Source of the DNA: JAFAGX01 sp963759875
GTDB taxonomy: Bacteria > Acidobacteriota > Terriglobia > Terriglobales > Acidobacteriaceae
DNA: 64,000 nt
NCBI GenBank assembly: GCA_963759875.1
Contig: CAVXBB010000010.1
Span: 15,195 to 79,194 of the forward strand
Reading direction: 5' to 3'
The notes beneath the pieces are model-generated. The model saw nothing but the letters and a program-made list of their open reading frames with translations, did not search any database and had not been told where the DNA came from. The position numbers and the translations under genes are program-made. Of this stretch, positions 43,483 through 52,234 are shown piece after piece (position 1 is the first letter of the stretch; each line of letters opens with the position of its first letter).

Positions 43483-44799
43483 ATGAAATTCTTAAAAATC
43501 TTTATAACGCTTGCGGCATTGGCAACCACTGTTAGTGCGCAAACCACGCCAGCGTCGAAAGAAGTGGAAACCGTCTATCCCGATGCGTATACGCTTTATG
43601 TGGACTTGCACCAGAATCCAGAACTGTCTTCCCACGAAACACAGACCGCCGCGAAGCTAGCCTCGCGTCTCCGCAGCCTGGGCTACGACGTTACTGAACA
43701 CGTTGGTGGCACCGGCGTTGTTGCCATCCTGAAAAATGGTTCCGGTCCCACGGTGATGCTGCGAACTGAATTGGACGCGCTTCCCGTCGAAGAGAAAACC
43801 GGTCTTCCTTACGCCAGCAAGGTACGAACGAAAGACGATGGAGGGCATGACGTGCCAGTTATGCACGCCTGCGGCCATGATTTGCACATGGCCTCGCTTC
43901 TGGGTGCCGCCGAGATTATGGCACACACCAGAAATACTTGGCATGGAAACTTGATGCTGATCGGTCAACCCGCTGAGGAAACTATCGGTGGCGCCGAAGG
44001 AATGATCAAAGACGGCCTGTTCACACGTTTTCCCAAACCAGATTTCGCAGTCGCGTTGCACGTCGGCAATTTGCTTCCCGCAGGCAAGGTCGGAATCACA
44101 CCTGGCATTTTCGACACCAATTCAGATTCGCTACGCATCACCATTTACGGCAAAGGCGGACACGGCTCCGCCCCTCACACCACCGTGGATCCTATCGTTA
44201 TCGCGGCCAGAACCATTGTCGCCCTGCAAACTATTAGCTCACGCGAAGTCAAACCAGGAGAGCTGGCCGTGGTCACGGTCGGTTACATCCGAGCAGGAAC
44301 CAAAAACAACATCATTCCCGATCAGGCTGAGATGGGTCTAACCGTGCGGACTTATAAGGTGCAGATCCGGAAGCAGGTTCTTGCAGCGATTACTCGGATT
44401 ACCAAAGCCGAATGCGAAGCAGCCGGAACTCCGCGCGAGCCCTCAATCGAACACTTTGAAGGGACGGATGCGGTGTACAACGATCCTGCTTTAGCAGAGC
44501 GGCTTCGGACTCCTCTTGAAACCGCCATCGGCAAAGAGAATGTAGTGACTGAGGAACCGATCACCGCGTCGGAAGATTTCTCCTATTTCGTGGAGCAAGG
44601 AATTCCCGGCTTTTACTTCAATCTGGGCGGAGCAGATCCAGCAAAGTATGCCGAGGCGAAGGCGAACGGAACATTCCTCCCGTCCAACCATTCCTCGCTA
44701 TTTGCGCCCGACGTGGATCCAGCGCTGCACACCGGCATCACGGCTGAAGTTGCGGTCCTGAGAAATCTTTTGCAGGCATCCCCTGAAGCGGCAAGGTAA
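43483..44799 (+). CDS. Exported M20-family amidohydrolase (hippurate hydrolase-like)
   Basis: 438 residues. A signal peptide (MKFLKIFITLAALATTVSAQ) precedes an M20D peptidase/aminoacylase. The metal-binding motifs are HACGHDLHMASLLGA, QPAEETIGGAEGM with the catalytic Glu, and the lid domain has GKGGHGSAPHTTVDP. The C-terminal ligand region is ASEDFSYFVEQGIPG. It probably hydrolyses N-acyl amino acids or peptides in the periplasm. ATG 43483 is chosen because it starts the signal peptide; the frame is open to 43390. It converges with the OsmC gene. Confidence 0.93.
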   Translation: MKFLKIFITLAALATTVSAQTTPASKEVETVYPDAYTLYVDLHQNPELSSHETQTAAKLASRLRSLGYDVTEHVGGTGVVAILKNGSGPTVMLRTELDALPVEEKTGLPYASKVRTKDDGGHDVPVMHACGHDLHMASLLGAAEIMAHTRNTWHGNLMLIGQPAEETIGGAEGMIKDGLFTRFPKPDFAVALHVGNLLPAGKVGITPGIFDTNSDSLRITIYGKGGHGSAPHTTVDPIVIAARTIVALQTISSREVKPGELAVVTVGYIRAGTKNNIIPDQAEMGLTVRTYKVQIRKQVLAAITRITKAECEAAGTPREPSIEHFEGTDAVYNDPALAERLRTPLETAIGKENVVTEEPITASEDFSYFVEQGIPGFYFNLGGADPAKYAEAKANGTFLPSNHSSLFAPDVDPALHTGITAEVAVLRNLLQASPEAAR

Positions 44800-44825
44800 G
44801 CTCCAGCAGAGTCTCCTGTCCCGGA

Positions 44826-45278
44826 CTAGGCCGTTACGGGGGTTTCGACGAGGATTTTGGCCTCGAGCTTTACCTCAGAGGACAGCGATTTAACCACCAG
44901 GCAATTGCGCTCGGTTTTTGCGAGCACCCGCGTGGCAAGTTCATTGGCCTCCTCGTTGTAAATGATGAGCGCCGGCTGGATCGAAATTTTTGTGAAGCGC
45001 AACCCTCCCGCATCTTTTTCGATGTTTCCGTCGACTGTAACCTCGATCCCTTGAAATTCCAATTTTGATGCTTTTGCAACCGCTTTGAACGTTTCGATGA
45101 AGCACGAGGCCACGGCGGCCAGCAAAAAGTGCTCTGGTGTCCAAACGCCCGGTTCACCGCCAAACTCTGGTGGTGCGGAAAAATGAATGAGCCGCGGTAC
45201 CCCTTGATCAATCGACACGAAGCTCCGGTCGTGTTGATGGAACTGCGCATTGGCGCGATAGCTGTACCTGACTTCCAT
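44826..45278 (-). CDS. OsmC-family peroxiredoxin-like protein
   Basis: 150 residues of the OsmC/Ohr superfamily. GVWTPEHFLLAAVASCFIET carries the first catalytic Cys. The second conserved Cys is in TERNCLVVKSL. The central EFQGIEVTVDGNIEKD and the domain-swap topology are as expected. Such proteins reduce organic hydroperoxides using thiols. The upstream region (divergent from 45451) holds two clear palindromes. Confidence 0.92.
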   Translation of the reverse strand: MEVRYSYRANAQFHQHDRSFVSIDQGVPRLIHFSAPPEFGGEPGVWTPEHFLLAAVASCFIETFKAVAKASKLEFQGIEVTVDGNIEKDAGGLRFTKISIQPALIIYNEEANELATRVLAKTERNCLVVKSLSSEVKLEAKILVETPVTA

Positions 45279-45331
45279 GAGTCCCTCCCAACTTGCTTAT
45301 TTTCAGGATGCTGCAGGTGGAGCCTACGACG

Positions 45332-45347
45332 TGTGATCCGCATCACT
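45332..45347. promoter_or_regulatory. CRP/FNR-like operator TGTGA-N6-TCACT
   Basis: TGTGATCCGCATCACT matches the CRP consensus TGTGA-N6-TCACA except for the last base. It lies 54 bp upstream of the OsmC start and ~104 bp upstream of the divergent ORF. Confidence 0.5.
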
Positions 45348-45375
45348 GATGCTTGTGAGAGTAGTCACGGCACGC

Positions 45376-45394
45376 TTGTACGATCACCGTACAA
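45376..45394. promoter_or_regulatory. Perfect inverted repeat TTGTACG-N5-CGTACAA
   Basis: Seven-bp arms with a 5-bp spacer (ATCAC), centred midway between OsmC and the divergent ORF. This is the geometry of a dimeric repressor operator such as MarR or TetR types. Confidence 0.6.
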
Positions 45395-45450
45395 AATCGA
45401 TTTCACCATCAGGGCTGGCCTGACTTCATGGCAACCCGTGGAGGTGGACT

Positions 45451-45855
45451 ATGTCGGACGATAAGCGTGATGTCCTCGAGGTGCTTAAGTTTGAACTGAA
45501 CTTTCTCGAGCAGGGTGGCTATGGCCGATCCGTCCGCACTCCGTGGAAGCCTACTTCGGTTTTTCTGGACTCACCGTCCTGCATTAATTTCAACGACTCG
45601 TCGCGCCCGCATCCGTGCAACGAGTGCTTGCTCACTGACTTCGTGCCGTTGAGCAATCGCGACGAAAAAGTCCCGTGCCATCACATACCGTTAAATGATC
45701 AGGGTGAAACCGTCTACACGATGGAGCGACAGCGCGAGCAGATGGAATTGGAAGAGGCGCTGAAGAACTGGCTGCGGGACACCATCCAGCGGATTGAGCG
45801 GGAGCGGGCGACTAAAGCTCAAAGGCAATCAGCGGCAGCATCGCTCGCCCCGTAG
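45451..45855 (+). CDS. Conserved hypothetical protein with C/H-rich centre
   Basis: 134 residues. The N-terminus DVLEVLKFELNFLEQGGYGR is followed by PWKPTSVFLDSPSCINF and then HPCNECLLTDFVP and VPCHHIPL. The Cys and His residues could bind a metal. The C-terminus is a charged helix (QREQMELEEALKNWLRDTIQ). It resembles small conserved acidobacterial proteins without known function. GGAGGTGG precedes ATG 45451. It is divergent from OsmC. Confidence 0.75.
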   Translation: MSDDKRDVLEVLKFELNFLEQGGYGRSVRTPWKPTSVFLDSPSCINFNDSSRPHPCNECLLTDFVPLSNRDEKVPCHHIPLNDQGETVYTMERQREQMELEEALKNWLRDTIQRIERERATKAQRQSAAASLAP

Positions 45856-46160
45856 TACACACGACCCAGCAAGGTGTTCTCCGGGAAGCTGATCAATCGT
45901 GATGGGGCGGCTCACGATTTCGCGGGGCTTGGCGCGCCCGTTTACGAGAAATCCCTTCGCCTTTTTCGACGCCTTTTCCTTCCAAGCTGGCCTGAAATCT
46001 TTCAGCACCTATCCCACCTACCAAAGCCGCACCGAACTCTTACAGGGTGTACCTGATGGTATATGTTCCGCCTGAAACGCTAGAGTCGATTTGTCTGCTC
46101 GGTAAGAACCCTTGCCCGCTGACCTGCCGGTTCACCACTTTTTGGACTTTGGAGTAGTCA
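45856..46160. other. Intergenic, nothing recognised
   Basis: Only short unsupported frames occur. It should contain the promoter of the SRPBCC-alcohol dehydrogenase pair, but no clear -35/-10 was identified. Confidence 0.4.
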
Positions 46161-46910
46161 ATGACTATCACAACAGACTTGGGGACTGATTTATCACGCG
46201 ATAACCGCAATAACACTTCTTTACATGCGGCGACGGTAGCAGCTGTAGTAACGGGAGGTTGGCTGGCGGCGTATGGGCTATCCCGCCGGAACTGGACAGG
46301 CCTCGGGTTAGCTGCCGGTGGTGCTTATATCCTCTATCGAGGAATTTCCCGGGGTGGCCACCATGTGGGAAGCGTGCGCGTCGCCTATACCATTAACCGA
46401 TCTCCAGAAGATTTGTACAACCTGGTACGAGATGAGGAAACCTGGCCGCAACTTGGACACGGAATTCAAGTGACGAGAGAAGGAGACGATCTGAAGGTCG
46501 TGCTCGGCCGCCCTTTGGGATTTGAAATCGCCTCTACGGTGCGAATCACCGATGAAGACCGAGGAAAGTACATGGCATGGAGTTCGCTGCCTGGCGCTAT
46601 CGAGCACCGGGGTGTCATGCACTTCCGTCCCGCTCCGGGCAATCGTGGAACCGAAGTCGCGGTCTCCCTCGAATATAAAGTGCCAGGCGGAGCTTTGACG
46701 CGAGGTGTCGCCATGCTGCGCGGAAAAGGTCCAGAGCAGCGGTTGCGGGAAAGTCTGAGGAGACTAAAACAGCTGGCCGAAGCTGGAGAGATCCCCACCA
46801 CGCTCGGGCAACCGTCGGGAGCGCGCGGAGCAAAGGGTTCTGCGCTGCGGGTTTTATATCGTGAGCCTGTCCACGAAAGTGCCAATCGCGGTGAACGTCA
46901 GGCCAGTTGA
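46161..46910 (+). CDS. SRPBCC-family (cyclase/dehydrase-like) membrane protein
   Basis: 249 residues. Two short hydrophobic segments near the N-terminus (ATVAAVVTGGWLAAYGLS; GLGLAAGGAYILYRGIS) precede a START/Bet v1-type domain beginning VRVAYTINRSPEDLYNLVRD and containing HRGVMHFRPAPGNRGTEVAV. These domains bind hydrophobic ligands. The gene is followed 21 bp later by a zinc alcohol dehydrogenase, a pairing common in soil bacteria. TTGGAGTAGTCA precedes ATG 46161. Confidence 0.85.
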   Translation: MTITTDLGTDLSRDNRNNTSLHAATVAAVVTGGWLAAYGLSRRNWTGLGLAAGGAYILYRGISRGGHHVGSVRVAYTINRSPEDLYNLVRDEETWPQLGHGIQVTREGDDLKVVLGRPLGFEIASTVRITDEDRGKYMAWSSLPGAIEHRGVMHFRPAPGNRGTEVAVSLEYKVPGGALTRGVAMLRGKGPEQRLRESLRRLKQLAEAGEIPTTLGQPSGARGAKGSALRVLYREPVHESANRGERQAS

Positions 46911-46931
46911 TCAACGGTTCAGGAGGATATT

Positions 46932-48119
46932 GTGAAAGCACTTTGTTGGCAAGGAAAAGAGAAACTGCGCGTCGAATCTGTTGATGATCCCAAAATCCTG
47001 AATCCGCGCGATGCAATCGTCCGCATCACACGTACCGCGATCTGCGGGTCCGATCTGCATCTTTACGACGGTTACATTCCCACAATGGAGCCCGGCGACA
47101 TTCTTGGCCACGAGTTCATGGGAGAAGTTGTGGAAGTTGGACCGATGGTAAAGAAGCTCAAAGTTGGCGACCGCGTGGTTGTGCCTTTCACCATCGCCTG
47201 CGGACAATGCGAGTTCTGCCAGAAGCAGCTGTGGTCCTTGTGCGACAACTCTAATCCAAACGCGTGGATTGCGGAGAAAATGTTTGGTTTCTCTCCCTCA
47301 GGACTGTTCGGCTACTCCCATATGATGGGCGGTTATGCCGGAGGACAGGCGCAATATGCGCGCGTACCGTTCGCGGATGTCGGCCCCATGAAGATCCCTG
47401 AAGGGCTGAGCGACGAGCAGGTGTTGTTTCTTACCGACATTTTCCCCACCGGCTACATGGCAGCCGAAAATTGCGAGATCAAGCCGGGCGATGTGGTCGC
47501 GATCTGGGGCTGTGGACCAGTGGGACAGTTTGCGATTCGAAGTGCCTTCTTATTAGGAGCAGAAAAAGTTATTGCCATTGATCGCTTCCCCGAACGTTTG
47601 AACCTGGCGCGCGAAGCGCATGCTGACGTCGTCAACTACGAAGAAGTGGACGACGTCGTCGAACAACTCAAGTGGATGACCGGCGGGCGCGGCCCGGATG
47701 CTTGCATGGACGCAGTCGGTCTGGAGGCTCACGCAGACACGCTGCCTGGCTTATATGACGCTGCCAAGCAGAAGCTGCGCTTGTCGTTCGATCGGCCACT
47801 GGTACTACGGCAAGCTATTCAAGCTTGCCGCAAGGGGGGAGTAGTGTCGATCCCGGGCGTTTACGGCGGGTTTCTGGACAAGATTCCATTCGGGGCGGCG
47901 ATGAACAAAGCTTTGACCTTCCGCATGGGACAAACTCACATGATGCGTTATATGGAGCCGCTGCTCTCGCGCATTCAAAACAGCGAAATTGATCCTTCTT
48001 TCGTGATCACACATCGCGTGGCGTTGGATGATGTCCCCGATGCATACAAGATGTTCCGTGACAAGCAGGACCACTGCATAAAGGTAGTGATCGATCCCTG
48101 GGCGCAAGCGGCTGCGTAG
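46932..48119 (+). CDS. Zinc-dependent alcohol dehydrogenase (formaldehyde dehydrogenase-like)
   Basis: 395 residues of the MDR superfamily. The catalytic zinc ligands are in TAICGSDLHLYDG (Cys) and GHEFMGEVVEVG (His, Glu). A structural zinc loop is seen as FTIACGQCEFCQKQLWSLCD with four Cys. The cofactor loop is VVAIWGCGPVGQFAIRSAFL. It matches the glutathione-independent formaldehyde dehydrogenase-like branch, which oxidises alcohols or aldehydes with NAD. GTG 46932 follows an ideal AGGAGG. It is cotranscribed with the SRPBCC gene. Confidence 0.92.
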   Translation: MKALCWQGKEKLRVESVDDPKILNPRDAIVRITRTAICGSDLHLYDGYIPTMEPGDILGHEFMGEVVEVGPMVKKLKVGDRVVVPFTIACGQCEFCQKQLWSLCDNSNPNAWIAEKMFGFSPSGLFGYSHMMGGYAGGQAQYARVPFADVGPMKIPEGLSDEQVLFLTDIFPTGYMAAENCEIKPGDVVAIWGCGPVGQFAIRSAFLLGAEKVIAIDRFPERLNLAREAHADVVNYEEVDDVVEQLKWMTGGRGPDACMDAVGLEAHADTLPGLYDAAKQKLRLSFDRPLVLRQAIQACRKGGVVSIPGVYGGFLDKIPFGAAMNKALTFRMGQTHMMRYMEPLLSRIQNSEIDPSFVITHRVALDDVPDAYKMFRDKQDHCIKVVIDPWAQAAA

Positions 48120-48225
48120 ATAATGATGCAGGCCTGACACAAATACGCATTAGCGCAGCATCAGATTTCTTACCTTTTATCCGCCTTGGGATAATGTGGG
48201 AGTAGATCTCGCCGCGGTGCTCCTT

Positions 48226-48254
48226 TTCGTGCTCACATCGCAAAACTGTATAAT
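48226..48254 (+). promoter_or_regulatory. Probable sigma-70 promoter of the HtrA protease gene
   Basis: TATAAT at 48249-48254 is a consensus -10. TTCGTG at 48226-48231 with exactly 17 bp spacing is a weak -35. The ATG at 48291 lies 36 bp further on, after ATGGAGGAAGC. Confidence 0.55.
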
Positions 48255-48290
48255 CCAAATTGGCTAAAAAGGCATGGAGGAAGCAAACGT

Positions 48291-49874
48291 ATGGATCCGC
48301 ACACACGCGGCGCGTGGTGGCGTTTGAGAACCCGGGGAGCAGCCTACACGTTAACGGTTTTGGCTACTTTGGCACTCGGCATTGTTATTGGGACGGTAAT
48401 TTCCAAGGGAGTTAAGGGTCAGGAAAGTAAAAAGAGCTCCGATTCGCCCACCCCGCTGAGCATTCCCTCACCGACGCAGCTCTCAAACCAGTTCACCCAG
48501 ATCTCCAAGCAATTGGAACCCTCGGTGGTGAACATCAACACGGAGTCCACCATCAAGAACCCTCATCGTCGTCGCGGAATGTCCCCCGATCAAGGTGACA
48601 GCGAAGGCGAAGGGCAAGATCAGAATCCATTCGATGATTTCTTCGACCGCTTTTTCGGAGGTCAGAACCAAGGCCCAATTCATGAGCATTCGCTCGGCTC
48701 CGGCGTGATCGTCGACTCGAAGGGGTACATTGTTACGAACCGGCACGTGGTGGAGAAAGCTGACCGCATTCGCGTCAAACTTCAAGATGATGCACCGAAT
48801 GTGTTTCACGATGCCAAGGTCATCGGCACAGATCAGGAAACCGATTTGGCCGTCATTAAAATCGAGGTCGATAAATCTTTACCCATCGCCAAACTCGGCA
48901 ATTCGGATGGCATGCAGGTTGGGGACTGGGTTCTGGCTGTAGGCAGCCCATTCGGATTGCAAGAAACCGTCACGGCCGGGATCGTTTCGGCGAAGGGGCG
49001 GAACATCGTTCCCAACCGCCAATTTCAGTCATTTATCCAGACGGATGCTGCCATTAACCCTGGGAATTCCGGAGGCCCGCTGGTGAATATGGCCGGCGAA
49101 GTAATCGGAATCAATACAGCCATTCTCACGGATACCAATGCCTACGCCGGTGTGGGTTTCGCTCTACCCTCAAATACTGTGGTGAGCGTTTACAACCAAC
49201 TGATCAGCCCCGAACACCGCGTCTCCCGGGGTTCGATAGGCATTGAGTTCCCCGCCCAGGAGAATCCGGCCATTGCGCGCGTGTATGGCGCCGGAAATGG
49301 CGTCACGATCGCTAACGTAATTCCCGGAACACCCGCCGAAGCTGCCGGATTGAAAGTGGGAGACACCATTACCAGTGTCGATGGCAAGCCGGTTAAGAAC
49401 GGGGATGAGTTAGTTTCCGATATTGCCAGCCGCAAACCAGGCAGCAAAGTGGCGCTTGGCTTCGTTCGCAATGGCAAGAAAGACGAGGCTACGGTAACTG
49501 TCGCCGATCGAGCCAAGCTGTTCGCTTCTCGATTGGGCGAGGATCAAGAAGGTGGCGAGGAGTCAGCTCCCAAGGCCGGCAAGCTGGGCCTGTCCGTGCA
49601 CGCTTTGACTAACGATATGGCCGACCGCCTCGATATGCCCGCTGGAAAGGGTGTAATCGTTCAAGACGTCAAACCGGGCTCATTCGCCGATGATGTTGGT
49701 TTGGCCCGAGGCGATGTGATTTTGGAGATCAACAAGCAGTCGGTGAATTCGGAAGAAGAATTCAATCGTGTGGCCTCGAGTTTGAAGAGCGGACAAGATG
49801 TAGTATTCCTCGTTCGACAACGCGGCGCCGGACAGCAGGCAGGTACCATATTCCTGGCGGGTACCCTACCATAA
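48291..49874 (+). CDS. degP: Periplasmic serine protease Do (DegP/HtrA family)
   Basis: 527 residues. An N-terminal membrane anchor (YTLTVLATLALGIVIGTVIS) is followed by a trypsin-like protease domain with the complete triad: His152 in VTNRHVV, Asp185 in TDLAVIK and Ser260 in NPGNSGGPL. Two PDZ domains follow (~300-390, GVTIANVIPGTPAEAAGLKV; ~430-520, GVIVQDVKPGSFADDVGLAR). It degrades and refolds damaged envelope proteins. The gene has its own promoter and a strong terminator. Confidence 0.96.
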   Translation: MDPHTRGAWWRLRTRGAAYTLTVLATLALGIVIGTVISKGVKGQESKKSSDSPTPLSIPSPTQLSNQFTQISKQLEPSVVNINTESTIKNPHRRRGMSPDQGDSEGEGQDQNPFDDFFDRFFGGQNQGPIHEHSLGSGVIVDSKGYIVTNRHVVEKADRIRVKLQDDAPNVFHDAKVIGTDQETDLAVIKIEVDKSLPIAKLGNSDGMQVGDWVLAVGSPFGLQETVTAGIVSAKGRNIVPNRQFQSFIQTDAAINPGNSGGPLVNMAGEVIGINTAILTDTNAYAGVGFALPSNTVVSVYNQLISPEHRVSRGSIGIEFPAQENPAIARVYGAGNGVTIANVIPGTPAEAAGLKVGDTITSVDGKPVKNGDELVSDIASRKPGSKVALGFVRNGKKDEATVTVADRAKLFASRLGEDQEGGEESAPKAGKLGLSVHALTNDMADRLDMPAGKGVIVQDVKPGSFADDVGLARGDVILEINKQSVNSEEEFNRVASSLKSGQDVVFLVRQRGAGQQAGTIFLAGTLP

Positions 49875-49890
49875 GTAGCTTGTACCTTTG

Positions 49891-49947
49891 AGACTGGCAG
49901 CAGGGTGAAAAAATCGAGCATCATACCCACTGCCAGTCTTTTTTTCT
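49891..49947 (+). terminator. Rho-independent terminator of the HtrA gene
   Basis: AGACTGGCAG (49891-49900) pairs perfectly with CTGCCAGTCT (49930-49939), with an inner GGGT/ACCC extension, followed by a run of seven or more T. Confidence 0.9.
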
Positions 49948-49960
49948 GAGGTGAATTCCG

Positions 49961-50452
49961 GTGGATTGGTGTGCGAAGACAATTCTTGTTTTGGGCTGCG
50001 CTGTGCTAATGGCAGCAACGCTTGCGCACGCACAAACAACGAACTCTTCTAGCCCAGGTGCAGGCAATACAACAGGCCAGCCCAAGGTTCAAAGCAGCCA
50101 TAAAAGACCCAGTCACAGGAAATCGCGCAGAAGTTCGCGCAGGGGACAACAAAAAATCGACCACGAACGCGCGCTGCAGATCCAGCAAGCGCTGATTCGC
50201 GAGCACTATCTCAGCGGGAAACCAACAGGCGTGTGGGACAGTACCACGCAGACAGCCATGCAGAGATATCAAGCAGATAACGGCTGGCAAAGCAAAACCA
50301 CCCCGGATTCACGCGCTCTCATCAAACTCGGTTTGGGTCCGGATCATGAGCATCTGCTGAATCCGGAAAGTGCGATGACCTCCCAACCGCAATCTCAGAC
50401 TCTGCCCGCGTCCTCCTCCGTTGACCCAACTCACACGCAGCCACAAAAGTAG
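49961..50452 (+). CDS. Exported peptidoglycan-binding-domain protein
   Basis: 163 residues. A signal peptide (TILVLGCAVLMAATLAHAQ) precedes a Ser/Arg/Lys-rich linker (KRPSHRKSRRSSRRGQQK). Then comes a PG_binding_1-like three-helix module (ALQIQQALIREHYLSGKPTG, VWDSTTQTAMQRYQADNGW) and a Pro/Ser-rich tail. It probably anchors to the cell wall. GTG 49961 is the start, with GAGGTGA upstream. Confidence 0.85.
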   Translation: MDWCAKTILVLGCAVLMAATLAHAQTTNSSSPGAGNTTGQPKVQSSHKRPSHRKSRRSSRRGQQKIDHERALQIQQALIREHYLSGKPTGVWDSTTQTAMQRYQADNGWQSKTTPDSRALIKLGLGPDHEHLLNPESAMTSQPQSQTLPASSSVDPTHTQPQK

Positions 50453-50481
50453 AGCGATTTCTTTCCTTGTTCCGTCACGAC

Positions 50482-51219
50482 CTAGTCTTTACTTGTTGGT
50501 TGCGGAAAATAGGGGAGGGGCTGACCATTAACCACTGCTTGGGGATTCTTGTTCACCAGGGCATCAGCAACATCTTTTCCGCGAAGTTCAGCTACAGCGT
50601 CCCGACCTTCAGACATTACCGGAGGACGGCGCTTTGTATCGTGGCCATCACTGGCCAGAAAATGTACGGCATCTCGCTTCAGCAGCCATTCAGCGGCTCT
50701 CCACACTACTTCACCCCATGCGCCAGTCAGGGCTGACGCCGTCACTTGCACCGCGCATCCGAGATCGATCCACTGCAAAATTTTCTGCGGTTCTCGCTGC
50801 AGAATCGGGTTGCGCTCAGGATGAGTGATGATTGGAGTTATACCCATACCGATCAGCTTGGTGTACGTCTCTCCAATCTGAACGGGGACACTGTAATTGC
50901 TTAGCTCTACCAGCAGATATTTGCTGTTTCCGATGACATAGCGCTCGGGGTGCAGAAGCGCATCTTGAATGTTTTCGTAGGAAAGGTGAAAGTCACAGCC
51001 CAAGCTAAGCTGCAGACCATTGCTGGTTCGCTGTCGTAAGTAATCGAGCTGTTGCGCCAGGTGGTTACGATCATAGGGATATGCGTGGTTCGCGTGCGGC
51101 GTGGCCACAATGTGCTCGATGCCATCGGCCTTCGCCATTTGACACATTTGTTCCGACACCGCCCACGACTTGGGACCATCATCCACTTGCGCGAGAATGT
51201 GACAATGAATGTCAACCAT
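50482..51219 (-). CDS. PHP-domain tyrosine-protein phosphatase (CpsB/CapC/YwqE-like)
   Basis: 245 residues of the polymerase-and-histidinol-phosphatase (PHP) fold. Metal ligands are visible as MVDIHCHILAQVDDGP, IVATPHANHAY, GCDFHLSYEN, ITHPERNP and FLASDGHDTKRRPP. Proteins of this type dephosphorylate the bacterial tyrosine kinases controlling capsule/exopolysaccharide export. No partner Wzc/CapB kinase is present in this window. It lies 29 bp downstream of an exported helical protein. Confidence 0.9.
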   Translation of the reverse strand: MVDIHCHILAQVDDGPKSWAVSEQMCQMAKADGIEHIVATPHANHAYPYDRNHLAQQLDYLRQRTSNGLQLSLGCDFHLSYENIQDALLHPERYVIGNSKYLLVELSNYSVPVQIGETYTKLIGMGITPIITHPERNPILQREPQKILQWIDLGCAVQVTASALTGAWGEVVWRAAEWLLKRDAVHFLASDGHDTKRRPPVMSEGRDAVAELRGKDVADALVNKNPQAVVNGQPLPYFPQPTSKD

Positions 51220-51248
51220 GATGAATAGCTGCTCAGGCGGGTTCTGAC

Positions 51249-51794
51249 CTAAGATCCTGATTGTTTCTTCTTGTGCTTGAACGTCTCTTCCTCTTCGGAT
51301 AGCAACTGACGATGGTCCTTGGCTCCGCCATCAACCGTGTCGACAGCGCTGTCGAGCAGAAATTGATATTTCTGCGCTTCCGCTGGATTTGCCTGTAAAG
51401 AACTCCGTAACGCCCGCAGCTTCGCCTGAAACTCCGTGTCTGCCTCGATGACCATCTTCAAAGGCTTGCGCAAATCGGCTCTGCGATCCACAAACGTGTC
51501 AATGTTGTCGTTAAGTTCATCGTACACATCGAGAAAGTTCTGCAGCTTGTCATGGATTTGCTGGGCACGATCCGTCGCCTTGGGGTCGGTTTGAACTTGT
51601 CCCAGCGCGTTCAAACGCTCTCTTGCAAATTCAACGTAAAGCTTAATGCGCGCCTCCGGTTCCTGGGCGGCGTCGCGCAATTTGTCGATTTCGACCGGGT
51701 TGAGCGGCTCGCGCCGGGATTGCGCAGCGGCGCACGAGAGCATAAGAAAGAGCACCGAACCCAAACACGCGAAATTTCGAAGTGCTGCTCTCAT
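51249..51794 (-). CDS. Exported helical protein of unknown function
   Basis: 181 residues. A signal peptide (LGSVLFLMLSCAAAQ) is followed by an almost entirely alpha-helical, charged sequence (RIKLYVEFARERLNALGQVQ; KLQNFLDVYDELNDNIDTFV). No family is recognised. Its start overlaps the stop of the previous gene by 4 bp, so it is coupled to a similar small exported protein and the TPR protein upstream. Confidence 0.8.
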   Translation of the reverse strand: MRAALRNFACLGSVLFLMLSCAAAQSRREPLNPVEIDKLRDAAQEPEARIKLYVEFARERLNALGQVQTDPKATDRAQQIHDKLQNFLDVYDELNDNIDTFVDRRADLRKPLKMVIEADTEFQAKLRALRSSLQANPAEAQKYQFLLDSAVDTVDGGAKDHRQLLSEEEETFKHKKKQSGS

Positions 51795-52234
51795 TTGTCC
51801 TTGCCGAACATGTGATTCAACAGATCCTGAGCCAGGGTTTCCAAGCGATCGGCAGCCGCCTGAACCGGGGCCTGATCTTCATAGTCTAGCGTGCGCTTCA
51901 AATCTCGTAGCTGGTGCGACATTTTCCGTGACGCCATCTCAGTTGGTTTCAACCTTTTCCCAGACTCAACGGCCGCGTTATGCGCCTTCTCTGAGTACGT
52001 AACCACATCGGCAATCGCCGCGCGCGCGTCAGCGCTTTTGCCTGCGTTGTACAGTTCCTCAGCTGACTTGAGTTGCCGCTCGGCAATCTTGGTGTATAGA
52101 CCCGGCTGGTCCTTCACTGGTGCTGCGTTGGCACGTGTGATCAAGTCCTGCAGAGTCTGTTCGTCCGCAGCCAAGCAAGCCGCCACTGAGGCCAACATAA
52201 CCGAGATGATCAACAAAAACTTCAGCATGATCAT
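51791..52234 (-). CDS. Exported helical protein of unknown function
   Basis: 147 residues. A signal peptide (MLKFLLIISVMLASVAACLA, possibly lipoprotein-like with AAC) precedes helical sequence containing LYTKIAERQLKSAEELYNAG. It resembles a TPR-like helical pair. ATG 52234 overlaps the TPR gene's TGA (ATGA), and its own stop overlaps the next start. The three genes form a tightly coupled operon. Confidence 0.8.
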   Translation of the reverse strand: MIMLKFLLIISVMLASVAACLAADEQTLQDLITRANAAPVKDQPGLYTKIAERQLKSAEELYNAGKSADARAAIADVVTYSEKAHNAAVESGKRLKPTEMASRKMSHQLRDLKRTLDYEDQAPVQAAADRLETLAQDLLNHMFGKDK

